59,092 bases of DNA from positions 1 to 59,092 of the forward strand of contig JAQTPT010000019.1 in assembly GCA_028712795.1 (NCBI GenBank). The letters run 5' to 3'. The stretch's first letter is position 1, and the number at the start of each line of letters is the position of its first letter. The position numbers and the translations under genes are program-made. Under the pieces are notes generated by a model, which saw only the letters and a program-made list of their open reading frames with translations, made no database searches and was not told the DNA's origin. This document shows, piece after piece, positions 7,884-19,214 of the stretch. Origin of the DNA: Methylococcales bacterium (lineage in GTDB: Bacteria; Pseudomonadota; Gammaproteobacteria; Methylococcales; Methylomonadaceae).

Positions 7884-10800
7884 CATTCAACTTGAATTGC
7901 AGCAAAAAATTGAGGCTCTTGAGCGGAAAAACAAGCTGCTGGAGGAGGGGCTGCATCAGGCAGAACGGCTGTTGCAAATGTTTGACCGGACGGAACAGGA
8001 ACTCAAAGCATCCAAGTCGTTGCTGATACGGCAGGGCGAAGCGCTTAAAGAACATATTACCGAGCGTGAGCAGGCAGAAATTGCCCTGCGTGAATCGCAT
8101 CAACAAATGCATTCATTGCTGAATTCGATGGCCGAAGGTGCTTATGGGGTCGATACTGAAGGGTGTTGCAAGTTTGTGAACCGGTCCTTTTTAAGGATAT
8201 TAGGTTATGAAAATGCAGACGAAATCATTGGCAAGCATATTCATGAGCTTATTCACCATTCATACCCCGATGGCAGGCCCTACCCCGACACAGAATGCCG
8301 GATGTATGCTGCTTTCCGCCATAATGTGGAAGTCCATGTTTCAGATGAAGTTTTTTGGCGTAAAGACGGTGTTGCCGTCACCGTTGAATATTGGTCACAA
8401 CCCATCATTATGAACAGTGTTACCACAGGTGCGATTGCCACTTTCGTTGACATTACTGAGCGCAAAAAAGCCGAAGAAGCTGCCAGATTAGCCTCTGAAT
8501 ATGCACGCAGCCTGATTGAAGCCAGCCTGGATCCTTTGGTGACAATCAGCGCTGAGGGCAAGATCACCGACGTCAACACTGCCACCGAGCGGGTAACAGG
8601 CATGGAGCGAGGTCATTTGATCGGCAGCGATTTTACGAACTATTTTACCGATCCCGAATATGCGCGCGAGAGCTATCTGAAGGTATTTTCGCAAGGATCC
8701 TTGACTGATTATCCGCTGGCTCTTCGCCACGCATCGGGCAGGGTCATCGATGTCCTCTATAACGCCACCTTGTACCGTGACACCAATGGCAAGGTGCTGG
8801 GCGTGTTAGCCGCGGCGCGGGATATTACCGAACGCAAGCGGATTGAGGCCCGGCTTGCCGATAGCGAAGCCCGGCTGCGTGCCATCATCGAGAACGAACC
8901 GGAATGTATCAAGATCGTTGATGCCGAGGGGCTTCTGGTGCAAATGAACCCTGCGGGACTTAAGATGATTGAGGCAGACAACCAGGAGCAGGTTGTTGGG
9001 CGTTCAGTACTAGAGGTAATCGCTCCCGAATACCGTAATGCCTTCGCCGAATTCCACAAGCGCGTCCTTGCCGGTGAAGTCATGCAAATGGAATACGAGG
9101 TGATAGGCCTCAAGGGGGGGCGCCGCTGGCTGGATTCTCATGCCGTACCCATGAAAGAGGCTAACGGTAATGTAGTGCATCTCGCTGTCACCCGCGACAT
9201 TAGCGAACGCAAACAAGCTGAGCATCAGCTCCGCATCGCCGCCACGGTTTTTGAAGCCCAGGAAGGCATGATGGTCACCGATGCTAACAACAACATCCTG
9301 ACGGTAAACAAAGCGTTTACTGACATGACCGGTTACACAGTGAACGAAGTGATCGGCCAGAACCCGCGCCTGCTGCGCTCAGGCCTTCAGACTCCAGACT
9401 TTTATGCCTCGCTATGGGAGAGCATCGCTAAAAAAGGCGCATGGGAAGGTGAAATCTGGAACCGGCGCAAAAATGGCGAAATTTACCCAGAGTATCTCAC
9501 CATTACCGCAGTGAAAGACGCAAATAAAATCGTGACTCATTATGTTGCTACCCATACGGATATGACGCTTAGAAAGGCAGCAGCCGAGGAAATCGAGCGC
9601 CTGGCGTTCTATGATCCGCTCACCCGGCTGCCTAACCGGCGGCTGCTGCAAGAGCGTTTAAAACCGGCACTCGCCTCAAGCCAGCGCAGTAGCCGGAAAG
9701 GCGCGCTGCTGTTTATTGACCTGGATAATTTCAAAACCCTTAACGATACCTTGGGCCATGACATGGGGGACTTGCTGTTGCAGCAGGTAGCCGAACGTCT
9801 GAGCTCTTGTGTCCGTGAAAGCGATACGGTGGCCCGGCTGGGTGGTGATGAATTCGTGGTGATGCTGCAAGATTTGAGCGAACAACCCCTTGAAGCGGCA
9901 AATCAGACTGAAATCACTGGCAATAAAATTCGCACTATACTCAATCAACCCTACCAGCTTGCCTCGCACGATTACATCAGCACGCCCAGTATCGGCGCAA
10001 CTTTGTTCAGCGGTCAAGAAAGAACTGTAGACGAACTGCTGAAAAATGCTGATATTGCAATGTATCAAGCCAAAACTTCAGGCCGCAATGCCCTTCGTTT
10101 CTTCGACCCGCAGATGCAGAATGCTATTGCTGCCCGATTTACACTGGAAGGTGATCTTCGTAAAGCTGTTGCGAGCCAGCAATTTGAGCTATATTACCAG
10201 CTTCAGGTCGATAGTGCTCATCGCGCATCGGGCGTGGAGGCATTGATCCGCTGGAGACATCCTGATCGTGGCTTGATGTCTCCGGCAGAATTCATTCCAC
10301 TGGCGGAAGAAACCGGCTTGATTCTGCCCATTGGACAATGGGTGATGGAAACGGCGTGCGCCCAGCTCAAGGCATGGCAGCAATCACCGCTGACCCGCAG
10401 CCTTATGCTATCCTTCAATGTCAGCGCCAAACAGTTTTTCCAAGCCAATTTCGTGGCGCAACTGCTGGAAGCGGTCCAGTATCATGCCATCGATCCGATG
10501 TTGCTCAAGTTGGAGCTGACTGAAAGTGCATTGGTAAAGAACATCGAATACACCATTGCCACCATGAATGCATTGGGAGAAATAGGCATTCAATTCTCGT
10601 TGGACGACTTCGGTACCGGCTATTCCTTCTTGCAATACATCAAGAAGTTGCCGTTGAATCAACTCAAGATTGATCAGTCATTCATCCGGGATATTACTGA
10701 CAACACCGGCGCTCTGACTGTCGTACGCACCATCATTGCGATGGCGGAAAGTCTGAACCTGAATGTCATTGCCGAAGGGGTGGAATCGGAACAGCAGCGA

Positions 10801-10905
10801 CAATTCCTCCAGAACAATGGCTGCACTAACTATCAAGGCTACCTCTTCAGCAAGCCGGTACCCATTGCACAGTTTGAGGCTTTGCTGAAGCAGGAATGCT
10901 TTTGA
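7873..10905 (+). CDS. PAS(x4)-GGDEF-EAL cyclic-di-GMP turnover protein
   Basis: A 1010-residue soluble protein. Residues 1-75 form a coiled coil; four PAS/PAC units follow at about 78-195, 205-325, 330-450 and 455-570, each closing with a D-I-[ST]-ERK linker or similar. A GGDEF domain (about 575-735) carries an intact GGDEF at 657-661 and an RxxD product-inhibition motif (RESD) five residues before it. An EAL domain (about 750-1005) has EALIRW at 789, DDFGTGYS and GVESEQQ. Both catalytic domains look intact, so it may make or break c-di-GMP depending on input. It overlaps the ODP oxygen-sensor gene and has no transmembrane segment, suggesting cytoplasmic O2/redox sensing. Confidence 0.9.
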   Translation: MADDIQLELQQKIEALERKNKLLEEGLHQAERLLQMFDRTEQELKASKSLLIRQGEALKEHITEREQAEIALRESHQQMHSLLNSMAEGAYGVDTEGCCKFVNRSFLRILGYENADEIIGKHIHELIHHSYPDGRPYPDTECRMYAAFRHNVEVHVSDEVFWRKDGVAVTVEYWSQPIIMNSVTTGAIATFVDITERKKAEEAARLASEYARSLIEASLDPLVTISAEGKITDVNTATERVTGMERGHLIGSDFTNYFTDPEYARESYLKVFSQGSLTDYPLALRHASGRVIDVLYNATLYRDTNGKVLGVLAAARDITERKRIEARLADSEARLRAIIENEPECIKIVDAEGLLVQMNPAGLKMIEADNQEQVVGRSVLEVIAPEYRNAFAEFHKRVLAGEVMQMEYEVIGLKGGRRWLDSHAVPMKEANGNVVHLAVTRDISERKQAEHQLRIAATVFEAQEGMMVTDANNNILTVNKAFTDMTGYTVNEVIGQNPRLLRSGLQTPDFYASLWESIAKKGAWEGEIWNRRKNGEIYPEYLTITAVKDANKIVTHYVATHTDMTLRKAAAEEIERLAFYDPLTRLPNRRLLQERLKPALASSQRSSRKGALLFIDLDNFKTLNDTLGHDMGDLLLQQVAERLSSCVRESDTVARLGGDEFVVMLQDLSEQPLEAANQTEITGNKIRTILNQPYQLASHDYISTPSIGATLFSGQERTVDELLKNADIAMYQAKTSGRNALRFFDPQMQNAIAARFTLEGDLRKAVASQQFELYYQLQVDSAHRASGVEALIRWRHPDRGLMSPAEFIPLAEETGLILPIGQWVMETACAQLKAWQQSPLTRSLMLSFNVSAKQFFQANFVAQLLEAVQYHAIDPMLLKLELTESALVKNIEYTIATMNALGEIGIQFSLDDFGTGYSFLQYIKKLPLNQLKIDQSFIRDITDNTGALTVVRTIIAMAESLNLNVIAEGVESEQQRQFLQNNGCTNYQGYLFSKPVPIAQFEALLKQECF

Positions 10906-11418
10906 AATGCGAGGTTGCTGTGGGCCGATGGCCACGTGTTACTGTTAAGATAAGCGGTAATTGAGATGTTGATATTCATTACGCGTATTGACATGTTTTA
11001 AAGCGGGAGCAGGCTTTGGAATACTAAGCCGGCTATTTGTGTAAGGGCTTATTTTTGTATTGGGAGGCTTGGAGACATGGAATCTTACCTGAGCCTTGTC
11101 CTACATGACAAAATTGACCTCGAAATGGTGAAGTGCGGATTTCTACTTCAGAGTAACAGGAAAAGCATGCAAAGCTAATAGGCTCCCAATTTTCTGTAAA
11201 CCAATGAAATAGAGCTTCGCAGCTTACAATCATCTATGCGCTAAACATAGTTGTGTACTCTACATAGGGGGTCGAATTCACCCATTCAATGTCAGATCCG
11301 CTTGAGACTGATTTTTGAAGCCGTCAGATCAAGTCCAGAGTTTCACAAGCAACCCGGTGCAAGTAGCAAAGTTTGCCGGGTTAGCCTGTGCTAACCTGAC
11401 CTAACCTAATCCTATGAA
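10906..11418. other. Intergenic gap of 513 bp without a recognised gene
   Basis: Convergent gap between the c-di-GMP gene and deaD. It contains an inverted repeat at 11351-11382 near the deaD end. I see no convincing coding region, RNA gene or IS ends in the rest. Confidence 0.5.
11351..11382. repeat. Inverted repeat downstream of deaD
   Basis: AACCCGG and CCGGGTT are inverted around an 18-base loop in which GCAAG...GTTTGC can also partly pair. There is no T-run in the deaD direction, so it may be a REP-like element or a processing hairpin rather than an intrinsic terminator. Confidence 0.4.
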
Positions 11419-13224
11419 TTACTCATCCGCCTTGGGTTTCGCCCGTCTGGATGTGGATCCCATCCTTTTTTTGCTTTTGTCGAGTTTTCTAGCCGCATCA
11501 TCAGGTTGTGATCTTCTGACACTATCATCCATTTTTGAAATATTAAGCTGTTGCCCTGCCACCCTTATTCTTTTAAGCTCTTCAATCAACTCTTTGGGCA
11601 TGCCTGCTGGTAACTCAACCGTGCTGTAGTCGTCTTCAATTCTAATCCGGGCGATATGATCACCATCTATGCCTGTCTCATTGGCGATGGCGCCCACTAT
11701 ATTACCTGGTTTTACACCGTGATTATGGCCAACTTCAATTCGGAATGTCTCCATTTCTACAGCTGCCCCACTCCCAAATGTGCGCTTTGGCTTGCGATCC
11801 CTTTCCGGACGGTCTTCTCTCCGTGGGCGATCATCCCTATACGAGCGGTCATCTCTTTGAGGCCTGTCCTCCCTGCTTTCGTAAGACTTTTTAGGTAAAT
11901 TCTGCATTAACAGCGGTGTATCGCCTTGCACCAACTTTGCTAGAGCCGCGGCTATTTCCAGTGCGGACACATTATGTTCCTGCTGGTATTGTTCTATCAG
12001 TTGCGTGAAAAAACTCAATTCCTCTGCGGCAAGGGTATCAGTAATGTTTTGCTTAAACCGTGAAATGCGTTTATTGTTAATAACTTCGGTTGAAGGCAAG
12101 CCCATTTCTTCAACTTTTTGTTTGGTTGCTTTTTCGATGTTGCCAAGCAGTTTTCTTTCTCTGGGCGCAATAAACAAAATTGCGTCGCCCGTGCGTCCCG
12201 CGCGTCCGGTTCTGCCAATGCGGTGAACATAAGACTCGGTATCATAAGGGACGTCGTAATTGACAACGTGGGTGATACGGTCTACATCCAATCCGCGTGC
12301 TGCGACATCGGTTGCAATTAAAATATCCAATTTGCCGTTTTTCAGATGCGCAATAGTGCGCTCTCTCAGTGCTTGTGACATATCCCCGTTGATTGCCGAT
12401 GCCGAGTAGCCCCGTGCTTCCAGTTTTTCTGCCAGTTCAATCGTTGCAGTTTTGGTTCTGACAAAAATAATCATCCCGTCAAAGGTTTCAGCTTCAAGAA
12501 TGCGGGTAAGCGCATCCAGCTTATGCACGCCACTGACCATCCAGAAACGTTGGCGTATATTTTCAGCAGAGGTGGTGGTGACTTTAATGGTGATTTGTTC
12601 CGGCTCATGAAGATATTCTTGAGCAATTTTGCGAATAACCGTAGGCATAGTCGCAGAAAACAAGGCGATTTGTATGTCGTCAGGCGTTTGTTCAAGCACC
12701 CATTCCACATCATCGATAAAACCCATTCGCAGCATTTCATCGGCCTCGTCAAGAACAAGAACGCTCAGACCATCCAGATTCAGCGTGCCTTTGCGCATGT
12801 GATCCATGACCCGGCCTGGCGTGCCGACAACTACATGGGCGCCGCGTTTTAGCTGGCGTAGCTGGGTGCTATAGTCTTGTCCGCCGTAAATGGGTAAAAC
12901 ATGAAAACCTTTTAAATGAGCCGCATAGCTCTGAAACGCTTCGGCCACCTGTATGGCGAGTTCGCGAGTCGGCGCCAGGACCAGGACTTGCGGATCTTTT
13001 TGACGAAGATCGATACGCGATAAGATAGGCAAAGCAAACGCTGCTGTTTTACCAGTGCCTGTTTGTGCTTGGCCCAGAACATCTTTGCCTTGCAGCATGA
13101 GCGGAATAACTTGTGCCTGAATGGGCGAAGGTGTTTCATAACCGACATCTTCCAACGCTTTTAGCAGCGGTTCAATCAGTGCTAAATCACGGAAAGTGGG
13201 TAATGGTGAAACATCATTGGACAT
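11419..13224 (-). CDS. deaD: ATP-dependent DEAD-box RNA helicase DeaD/CsdA
   Basis: 601 residues from the ATG at 13224 (AGGTAA just upstream). The frame is open to 13329, but those codons lack family similarity. Helicase motifs are in order: Q motif, AQTGTGKTAAFALP (I), PTRELAIQ (Ia), VLDEADEML (II, DEAD), SATMP (III), then ATDVAARGLD and HRIGRTGRAGR in the second RecA domain. An Arg/Asp-rich tract (about 470-510) is followed by a DbpA/CsdA-type RNA-binding domain (FRIEVGHNHGVKPGNIVGAI) and a basic tail. It unwinds structured RNA in ribosome assembly and mRNA decay, with a known cold-shock role. Single-gene unit, convergent with the c-di-GMP gene. Confidence 0.93.
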   Translation of the reverse strand: MSNDVSPLPTFRDLALIEPLLKALEDVGYETPSPIQAQVIPLMLQGKDVLGQAQTGTGKTAAFALPILSRIDLRQKDPQVLVLAPTRELAIQVAEAFQSYAAHLKGFHVLPIYGGQDYSTQLRQLKRGAHVVVGTPGRVMDHMRKGTLNLDGLSVLVLDEADEMLRMGFIDDVEWVLEQTPDDIQIALFSATMPTVIRKIAQEYLHEPEQITIKVTTTSAENIRQRFWMVSGVHKLDALTRILEAETFDGMIIFVRTKTATIELAEKLEARGYSASAINGDMSQALRERTIAHLKNGKLDILIATDVAARGLDVDRITHVVNYDVPYDTESYVHRIGRTGRAGRTGDAILFIAPRERKLLGNIEKATKQKVEEMGLPSTEVINNKRISRFKQNITDTLAAEELSFFTQLIEQYQQEHNVSALEIAAALAKLVQGDTPLLMQNLPKKSYESREDRPQRDDRSYRDDRPRREDRPERDRKPKRTFGSGAAVEMETFRIEVGHNHGVKPGNIVGAIANETGIDGDHIARIRIEDDYSTVELPAGMPKELIEELKRIRVAGQQLNISKMDDSVRRSQPDDAARKLDKSKKRMGSTSRRAKPKADE

Positions 13225-13462
13225 GGATTTACCTGTATTGGAATATTTAGAATGCGCAAAGAGCGCAGAGAACTGTTTATTTATTATGTTATTGTAGCGC
13301 ATTACATTCGATTTTGCAGTAAAAAGCATATATGTGCCATTAAGGGCGACATGGAGGGCTTGGATAGGTGGACGAACAGAATTGTTCTGTTCAGTTGGGT
13401 GGCAAGGAACTATAGCTTTTGGTTTTAAGCCTTGCGCCTTGTACCTTTTTTACGTATTTGCT

Positions 13463-13471
13463 TGTTATAAT
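13463..13471 (+). promoter_or_regulatory. Extended -10 promoter upstream of dapA
   Basis: TGTTATAAT: a consensus TATAAT with the TG extended -10 motif one base before it, 43 bp ahead of the dapA ATG. No good -35 is seen at the usual 17-bp spacing, which fits an extended -10 promoter. Confidence 0.5.
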
Positions 13472-13514
13472 GACAATAGTTTTGTAACCGTATCAATTCT
13501 GATCGAGAGAGTTC

Positions 13515-14390
13515 ATGATTCAAGGTAGTATCGTAGCGTTAGTGACACCGATGTATGAAAATGGTGCTATTGATAAGGAAAGTCTGAAAAAATTAGTCGA
13601 GTTTCACATTGGGCAAGGCACCGATGCCCTCGTTGCAGTAGGTACGTCTGGTGAATCAGCCACTCTGAATGAAGATGAGCACTGTGATATTATCAAATGT
13701 GTTGTGGACTATGCCGGAGGCAGAATACCGGTTATTGCTGGAACAGGGGCAAACTCAACCACTGAAGCAACTGCCCTGACACTTAAAGCCAAACAAGTTG
13801 GCGCTGATGCCTGTCTCCTGGTAACGCCTTATTATAACAAGCCGACTCAGGAAGGCTTATTTCTGCATTACAAAGCCATTGCAGAAGCCGTTGATATACC
13901 GCAAATTCTATACAATGTGCCGGGGCGCACCGCCTGTGATATGTTGCCTGAAACCGTTGGACGGTTATCCCACATCAGCAATATTGTTGGCGTTAAAGAA
14001 GCGACGGGAGAGCTTTCAAGAGTCAAGCAAATCCGTAACTTAACGGGTCCGGATTTTGCAATTTATTCTGGCGATGATGCAACAAGCCGCGAGTTTTGCT
14101 TGTTAGGGGGCAACGGCACGATTACCGTTACCGGAAACGTTGCACCACGCCTGGTGCATGAAATGATATTGGCGGCAATGGCAGGTAATAAGGAAGCGGC
14201 ATTAGCCATAGATGCAAAATTAAATGCCTTGCACAAAAATCTGTTCATTCAATCAAACCCAATCCCGGTCAAATGGGCCGTTGCTGAAATGGGCTTAATG
14301 GGTAAAGGAATTCGCTTGCCTTTAACCTGGCTAACGGAAGATTGTTTTGAAGCGGTACGCGACGCAATGCGCCAAGCTGAAGTCCTATAA
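13515..14390 (+). CDS. dapA: 4-hydroxy-tetrahydrodipicolinate synthase
   Basis: 291 residues, normal length. It condenses pyruvate with aspartate semialdehyde in lysine and diaminopimelate synthesis. Motifs: GTSGESATL near the substrate loop, the catalytic Tyr in YYNKPTQEG, and the Schiff-base Lys in [13 protein letters not shown] lies before the ATG. The last base of its stop codon is the first base of the bamC start, giving the conserved dapA-bamC order of gammaproteobacteria. Confidence 0.97.
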   Translation: MIQGSIVALVTPMYENGAIDKESLKKLVEFHIGQGTDALVAVGTSGESATLNEDEHCDIIKCVVDYAGGRIPVIAGTGANSTTEATALTLKAKQVGADACLLVTPYYNKPTQEGLFLHYKAIAEAVDIPQILYNVPGRTACDMLPETVGRLSHISNIVGVKEATGELSRVKQIRNLTGPDFAIYSGDDATSREFCLLGGNGTITVTGNVAPRLVHEMILAAMAGNKEAALAIDAKLNALHKNLFIQSNPIPVKWAVAEMGLMGKGIRLPLTWLTEDCFEAVRDAMRQAEVL

Positions 14391-15127
14391 TGAAAACTAA
14401 AATTATTACACTCCTAATTTCCGCAGTTGTGCTTTGTACATTATCAGCTTGTAGTTATGTCAAAAATTTTTTTCCTGATAAGGAAAAAGACTATCAATAC
14501 ACAACTGAAATCCCCCCCCTGATATTGCCTGAGGATCTAAAGAAAGGCTTCCTCCCGGACGAGATCAGATCGGCGCCATCAACCCCTCCCCCCAGTGCCA
14601 ATGTTGCAGACGCCGCTACGCCAGCGACTGCTGTTAATGCCTTGACTGAAGAAGACAAATCCGCAGCTCCGGCGACAAACGAATCGCCGGCACCTTCCAT
14701 CGAACCCGAAAGCGAACCCGTGTTGCCAGACACGGCTATTACAGTTGATCACATCAAATTAAAGGATGGCGAAAACCGTTTGCGTCTTAATGTGCCTTTC
14801 ATCAAAGCCTGGCGCATGATCAATAAAGCCTTAAGCCGGAAATCCATTGAAGTGACCGCGCGCAACCAGGAAGCAAAGCTTATTACGGTTCAATATGATC
14901 CTGACGAGCAGAAAATTGAGGACGGAACGTACTGGGATGAAGTCAAGTTTATGGTTAGAGGTCTTCAAGGTAATGATAAGACTTACCTGCTCAAGCTGGA
15001 AGAAAACAGTCAACAAACCGACATTTCTGTTCTGGACGAAGAACAGAAAATACTGTCTGATGAAGCCGGCGTTAAATTACTGACCGTTTTGGAAGAAACA
15101 ATGAAAGCAGATTTGGCAAAAAAATAA
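14390..15127 (+). CDS. bamC: Outer membrane assembly lipoprotein BamC (NlpB)
   Basis: 245 residues. An N-terminal lipoprotein signal ends in the lipobox LSAC at about 18-21, followed by an unstructured Pro/Ala-rich stretch and a C-terminal helix-grip region (VPFIKAWRMINKALSRKSIEV). BamC is a component of the BAM beta-barrel assembly machine. E. coli BamC is about 340 residues with two grip domains; this version seems to have one, so it is a short form. It is translationally coupled to dapA. An eight-C run within codons 40-43 is a possible slippage spot but the frame is intact. Confidence 0.85.
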   Translation: MKTKIITLLISAVVLCTLSACSYVKNFFPDKEKDYQYTTEIPPLILPEDLKKGFLPDEIRSAPSTPPPSANVADAATPATAVNALTEEDKSAAPATNESPAPSIEPESEPVLPDTAITVDHIKLKDGENRLRLNVPFIKAWRMINKALSRKSIEVTARNQEAKLITVQYDPDEQKIEDGTYWDEVKFMVRGLQGNDKTYLLKLEENSQQTDISVLDEEQKILSDEAGVKLLTVLEETMKADLAKK

Positions 15128-15237
15128 CCGGATTTAATTTTTGTTCGGGTTAACTCGGCTTAACCCGACGCAACTGTAACCATATTATGTTTGGTTACGC
15201 TTCGCTAACATGAACCCCCGTTTACTGTTTTACTCAC

Positions 15238-18200
15238 ATGTTGAAAATCCCAGGAACAACCGCATTATCAGACTTCCGTATAAAAAAACTACTGGCTGAA
15301 TTACAGGGTATAGAGCCAAATATCACTGCGGTTTCAGCACGTTTTTTCCACTTTGTAGATGTCGAAACTGACTTGAATGCCGGTCAAACAGCTATTTTAA
15401 GCCAGTTACTCTCTTACGGCGCAGCCCAGACAGTAGAGGTTCAAAATCTTGAAGGCCCGATTCAAAATATTGAAACCCTACTGGCCGTGCCACGGCCAGG
15501 TACGATTTCACCCTGGTCGAGCAAAGCCACAGAGATTGCCCAGCGTTGCGGCTTGTCTACGATTAACCGCATAGAACGCGGCATTGAATACTCGCTGATA
15601 GTTAACAAACGGCTATCGACAGCGGTTAAAACACGGCTATCGGCTTTGTTGCATGACCGCATGACCCAAACAGTCTTGTTTGATAATGCCGAGCCGGATT
15701 TATTTAGCCACCACCAACCCAAACCCTTAGTCAGCGTTAAGCTCATGCAGTCAGGACGTGATGCGCTGGTTAAGGCTAATTCAGAACTGGGCATGGCGTT
15801 ATCGGAGGATGAGATTAATTATTTAAGCGCCAGCTTTCAAAATCTCGGCAGAAATCCGACGGATGTTGAATTAATGATGTTTGCCCAAGCCAATTCCGAA
15901 CATTGCCGGCATAAGATTTTCAATGCCGGTTGGACAATCGATGGCGTAGAACAGACCCAATCCTTATTCGCCATGATACGTAACACCGCCGATAAAAGCC
16001 CGGACGGGATTTTATCCGCCTACCATGATAATGCTTCCGTAGCGGTTGGCTCTAAGGCACAGGTTTTTATCCGTAATGCCTTAACCGGCGAATATGGCTA
16101 TGTCGAAGAAGACGCCCATTTGCTGATGAAAGTCGAAACGCATAATCACCCGACCGCCATATCGCCTTTCCCTGGAGCCGCTACCGGTTCAGGTGGTGAA
16201 ATCCGGGATGAAGGCGCAACGGGGCGGGGCTCCACCACTAAAGCAGGTTTAACCGGATTTTCCGTATCTCATTTAAAAATCCCCGGATTTCTTCAACCCT
16301 GGGAACAGGAAAACGGCAAGCCGGAGCGTATCGCTTCGGCTTTGGATATTATGCTGGAAGGCCCACTGGGCGGCGCAGCCTTTAATAATGAATTCGGCAG
16401 ACCCAATCTGGCCGGCTACTTCCGCAGCTTTGAGCAACCTGCGCCCGGCAGCAAAGGCAATGAGTTTAAGGGGTATCATAAACCCATCATGATCGCCGGC
16501 GGCATGGGCAACATTCGCCCCATGCTGATCGAAAAACACCCTATTCCGGCTGGTTCATTGATCATCATATTAGGCGGTCCGGCCATGCTCATTGGCTTGG
16601 GCGGCGGCGCGGCTTCATCACAAGCCTCAGGCGCAGGTTGTGAAAACCTCGATTTTGCCTCCGTGCAACGCGAAAATCCCGAAATGGAGCGCCGTTGCCA
16701 GGAAGTCATCAACCATTGCAATTCGTTGGGTAACGAAACACCCATTATCTCCATACATGATATTGGCGCGGGCGGCTTGTCCAATGCCGTACCTGAAATA
16801 ATCCATGACTGCAAACGCGGCGGACGCTTTGAATTGCGCAACGTACACAATGCCGATAAAGGCATGTCGCCCATGCAAATCTGGTGCAATGAAGCGCAAG
16901 AACGCTATGTGGTAGCCATCAAGCCGGAATCTTTGCCGCTGTTTAGCTCTTTTTGCGAGCGCGAACATTGCCTGTATGCGGTCATAGGCGAAGCAACCGA
17001 AGAAGAACATTTATTGCTCAATGATGCATTATTGGGAGACAAGCCGGTTGACATTCCCATGTCCATCTTGTTTGGCAAGCCGCCCAAGATGCACCGTAAT
17101 GTCAAGCGCATTAAGCCAAAAACACGGGCATTGGATATTAGCCGTATTGATATAAAAGAGGCTGTTAAACGCGTATTGTCTTTTCCCGCCGTCGCCGATA
17201 AAAGCTTTCTCATTCATATCGGTGACCGTTCGGTAACGGGACTGGTGGCGCGCGACCAAATGGTCGGCCCCTGGCAAGTGCCCGTGGCGGATGTTGCAGT
17301 CACTGCCTCCGGTTTTTATGCCTTGACAGGCGAAGCTATGGCAATGGGAGAACGCTCGCCGATTGCCGTTATTGACGCCCCTGCTTCGGGCCGCATGGCG
17401 ATAGGCGAGGCCTTAACCAATCTCGCCGCTGCCCGGATTGAATCGCTTAGTCACATTAAAATTTCCGCCAACTGGATGGCGGCGGCCGGTTTCCCCGGCG
17501 AGGATGCGGCGTTGTTTGACACCGTTAAAGCGGTCGGCATGGAGTTATGTCCGGAACTGGGCATTGCCATACCGGTGGGAAAAGATTCGTTGTCGATGAA
17601 AACCATATGGAAAGATGACGCTGGCGAAAAAACCATGACGTCGCCGTTGTCGTTGATTGTCACTGCGTTTGCGCCCGTGGTTGATATCAGCAAAACCCTG
17701 ACGCCCCAGTTAAAATGGCTGGATGATGAAAATAGTTTATTGGTCATGGTTGACTTAGGATTAGCCCGCTTGGGCGGGTCGGTGTTGGCACAGGTTTACA
17801 ATCAAATGGGTGATGACGATGACTGTCCCGATTTGGACGATCCGGATTTATTAAAAATATTCTTTAATGCCATTCAGACACTCAATAGCCAAGGTAAAAT
17901 ACTGGCGTATCATGACCGCTCTGACGGCGGCGTGTTAGCCACCATTTCTGAAATGATGTTCGCCAGCAGATTGGGAGTCAAGTTATCACTCGATTACCTG
18001 GGCGATGATCCGTTGTCTGCCCTGTTTAACGAAGAACTGGGCGCCGTCTTGCAAATTCGCTCCAGCGATAGTTTTGATGTTATTGGCTTGTTAAATAAAT
18101 CGGGCTTGAGAGACTGCACTTTTTTCGTAGGCAAGGTGCTAAAAGAACAGCAATTGACTATCAGCTTTGAAAATGACTTTGTTTATTCCGCCAGCCGCGC

Positions 18201-19152
18201 CGAATTGCAATCCATCTGGTCCGAAGTCAGCTACCGGATGCAGGCCTTGCGGGATAACCCCGATTGCGCCAAGCAACAGTTTGAGCGCATCGCCGACGAT
18301 AACGACCCAGGCTTGACGGTAGCATTAACCTTTGATGTTAACGAGGATGTTGCCGCACCATTTTCGTCAGCACCCAGACCCAAGGTTGCCATTTTGCGCG
18401 AGCAAGGCGTGAATGGCCATGTGGAAATGGCGGCGGCGTTTGATCGTGCCGGCTTTACCAGCATTGATGTCCACATGACTGATATTATTCAGGGACGGGT
18501 GAGTTTGAGTGACTTTACCGGACTGGTTGCCTGTGGCGGGTTTTCTTATGGAGACGTATTGGGCGCGGGTGGCGGTTGGGCCAAGTCCATTCTCTTTAAC
18601 CCGCGCGCGCGGGATGAATTCGCGGCATTTTTTCAACAGCCCGATACCTTCGGTTTGGGTGTATGCAACGGCTGTCAGATGATGTCGGCATTAAAGGAAA
18701 TCATCCCCGGAGCAGAACATTGGCCACGCTTCATGCGTAACACGTCAGAACAATTTGAAGCCAGAGTGGCCATGGTTGAAGTACAAAAATCACCCTCCAT
18801 TTTATTTGCAGGCATGGAAGGCTCCAGAATGCCCGTTGCCATCGCCCATGGCGAAGGCCGTGCAGAGTTTACACTCGACCCTCAGTCCGTTATTGATGAA
18901 CAAGCCGTCACCTTGTGTTATGTTGATAACTACGGCGCTAAAACGGCCGGTTTTCCTGCCAACCCCAATGGCTCGCCTTTAGGCATTACTGGTTTAACGA
19001 CAATTGATGGACGCTTTACCATTATGATGCCGCATCCTGAACGCTGCTTTAGAAAATTGCAAAATTCATGGTATCCTGACAACTGGGGCGAATATGGCGC
19101 ATGGATGCGGATGTTTAGAAATGCCAAGGTTTGGACGCAAAGCTTAAATTGA
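15238..19152 (+). CDS. purL: Phosphoribosylformylglycinamidine synthase, large single-chain form
   Basis: 1304 residues, the long proteobacterial PurL. It converts FGAR and glutamine to FGAM in purine synthesis. An N-terminal PurS-like domain is followed by two AIRS-like synthetase halves (motifs [19 protein letters not shown] and [14 protein letters not shown]) and a C-terminal class I glutaminase domain with the nucleophile Cys in [10 protein letters not shown] and a downstream PHPER. It follows bamC after 110 bp; in E. coli purC occupies the position after bamC, so a purine gene here keeps the theme. Confidence 0.97.
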   Translation: MLKIPGTTALSDFRIKKLLAELQGIEPNITAVSARFFHFVDVETDLNAGQTAILSQLLSYGAAQTVEVQNLEGPIQNIETLLAVPRPGTISPWSSKATEIAQRCGLSTINRIERGIEYSLIVNKRLSTAVKTRLSALLHDRMTQTVLFDNAEPDLFSHHQPKPLVSVKLMQSGRDALVKANSELGMALSEDEINYLSASFQNLGRNPTDVELMMFAQANSEHCRHKIFNAGWTIDGVEQTQSLFAMIRNTADKSPDGILSAYHDNASVAVGSKAQVFIRNALTGEYGYVEEDAHLLMKVETHNHPTAISPFPGAATGSGGEIRDEGATGRGSTTKAGLTGFSVSHLKIPGFLQPWEQENGKPERIASALDIMLEGPLGGAAFNNEFGRPNLAGYFRSFEQPAPGSKGNEFKGYHKPIMIAGGMGNIRPMLIEKHPIPAGSLIIILGGPAMLIGLGGGAASSQASGAGCENLDFASVQRENPEMERRCQEVINHCNSLGNETPIISIHDIGAGGLSNAVPEIIHDCKRGGRFELRNVHNADKGMSPMQIWCNEAQERYVVAIKPESLPLFSSFCEREHCLYAVIGEATEEEHLLLNDALLGDKPVDIPMSILFGKPPKMHRNVKRIKPKTRALDISRIDIKEAVKRVLSFPAVADKSFLIHIGDRSVTGLVARDQMVGPWQVPVADVAVTASGFYALTGEAMAMGERSPIAVIDAPASGRMAIGEALTNLAAARIESLSHIKISANWMAAAGFPGEDAALFDTVKAVGMELCPELGIAIPVGKDSLSMKTIWKDDAGEKTMTSPLSLIVTAFAPVVDISKTLTPQLKWLDDENSLLVMVDLGLARLGGSVLAQVYNQMGDDDDCPDLDDPDLLKIFFNAIQTLNSQGKILAYHDRSDGGVLATISEMMFASRLGVKLSLDYLGDDPLSALFNEELGAVLQIRSSDSFDVIGLLNKSGLRDCTFFVGKVLKEQQLTISFENDFVYSASRAELQSIWSEVSYRMQALRDNPDCAKQQFERIADDNDPGLTVALTFDVNEDVAAPFSSAPRPKVAILREQGVNGHVEMAAAFDRAGFTSIDVHMTDIIQGRVSLSDFTGLVACGGFSYGDVLGAGGGWAKSILFNPRARDEFAAFFQQPDTFGLGVCNGCQMMSALKEIIPGAEHWPRFMRNTSEQFEARVAMVEVQKSPSILFAGMEGSRMPVAIAHGEGRAEFTLDPQSVIDEQAVTLCYVDNYGAKTAGFPANPNGSPLGITGLTTIDGRFTIMMPHPERCFRKLQNSWYPDNWGEYGAWMRMFRNAKVWTQSLN

Positions 19153-19214
19153 AAGTAACAAGAGGCAAGTAGCTTTTTAGCCTTGCCCCTTTCAAACCAC
19201 AGGCAGGACGACAA

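Noticed and set aside
14512..14519. Eight-C run in bamC as a phase-variation tract
   Set aside because: The frame is intact and BamC is a housekeeping protein; the tract falls in an unstructured linker, so switching is unlikely.
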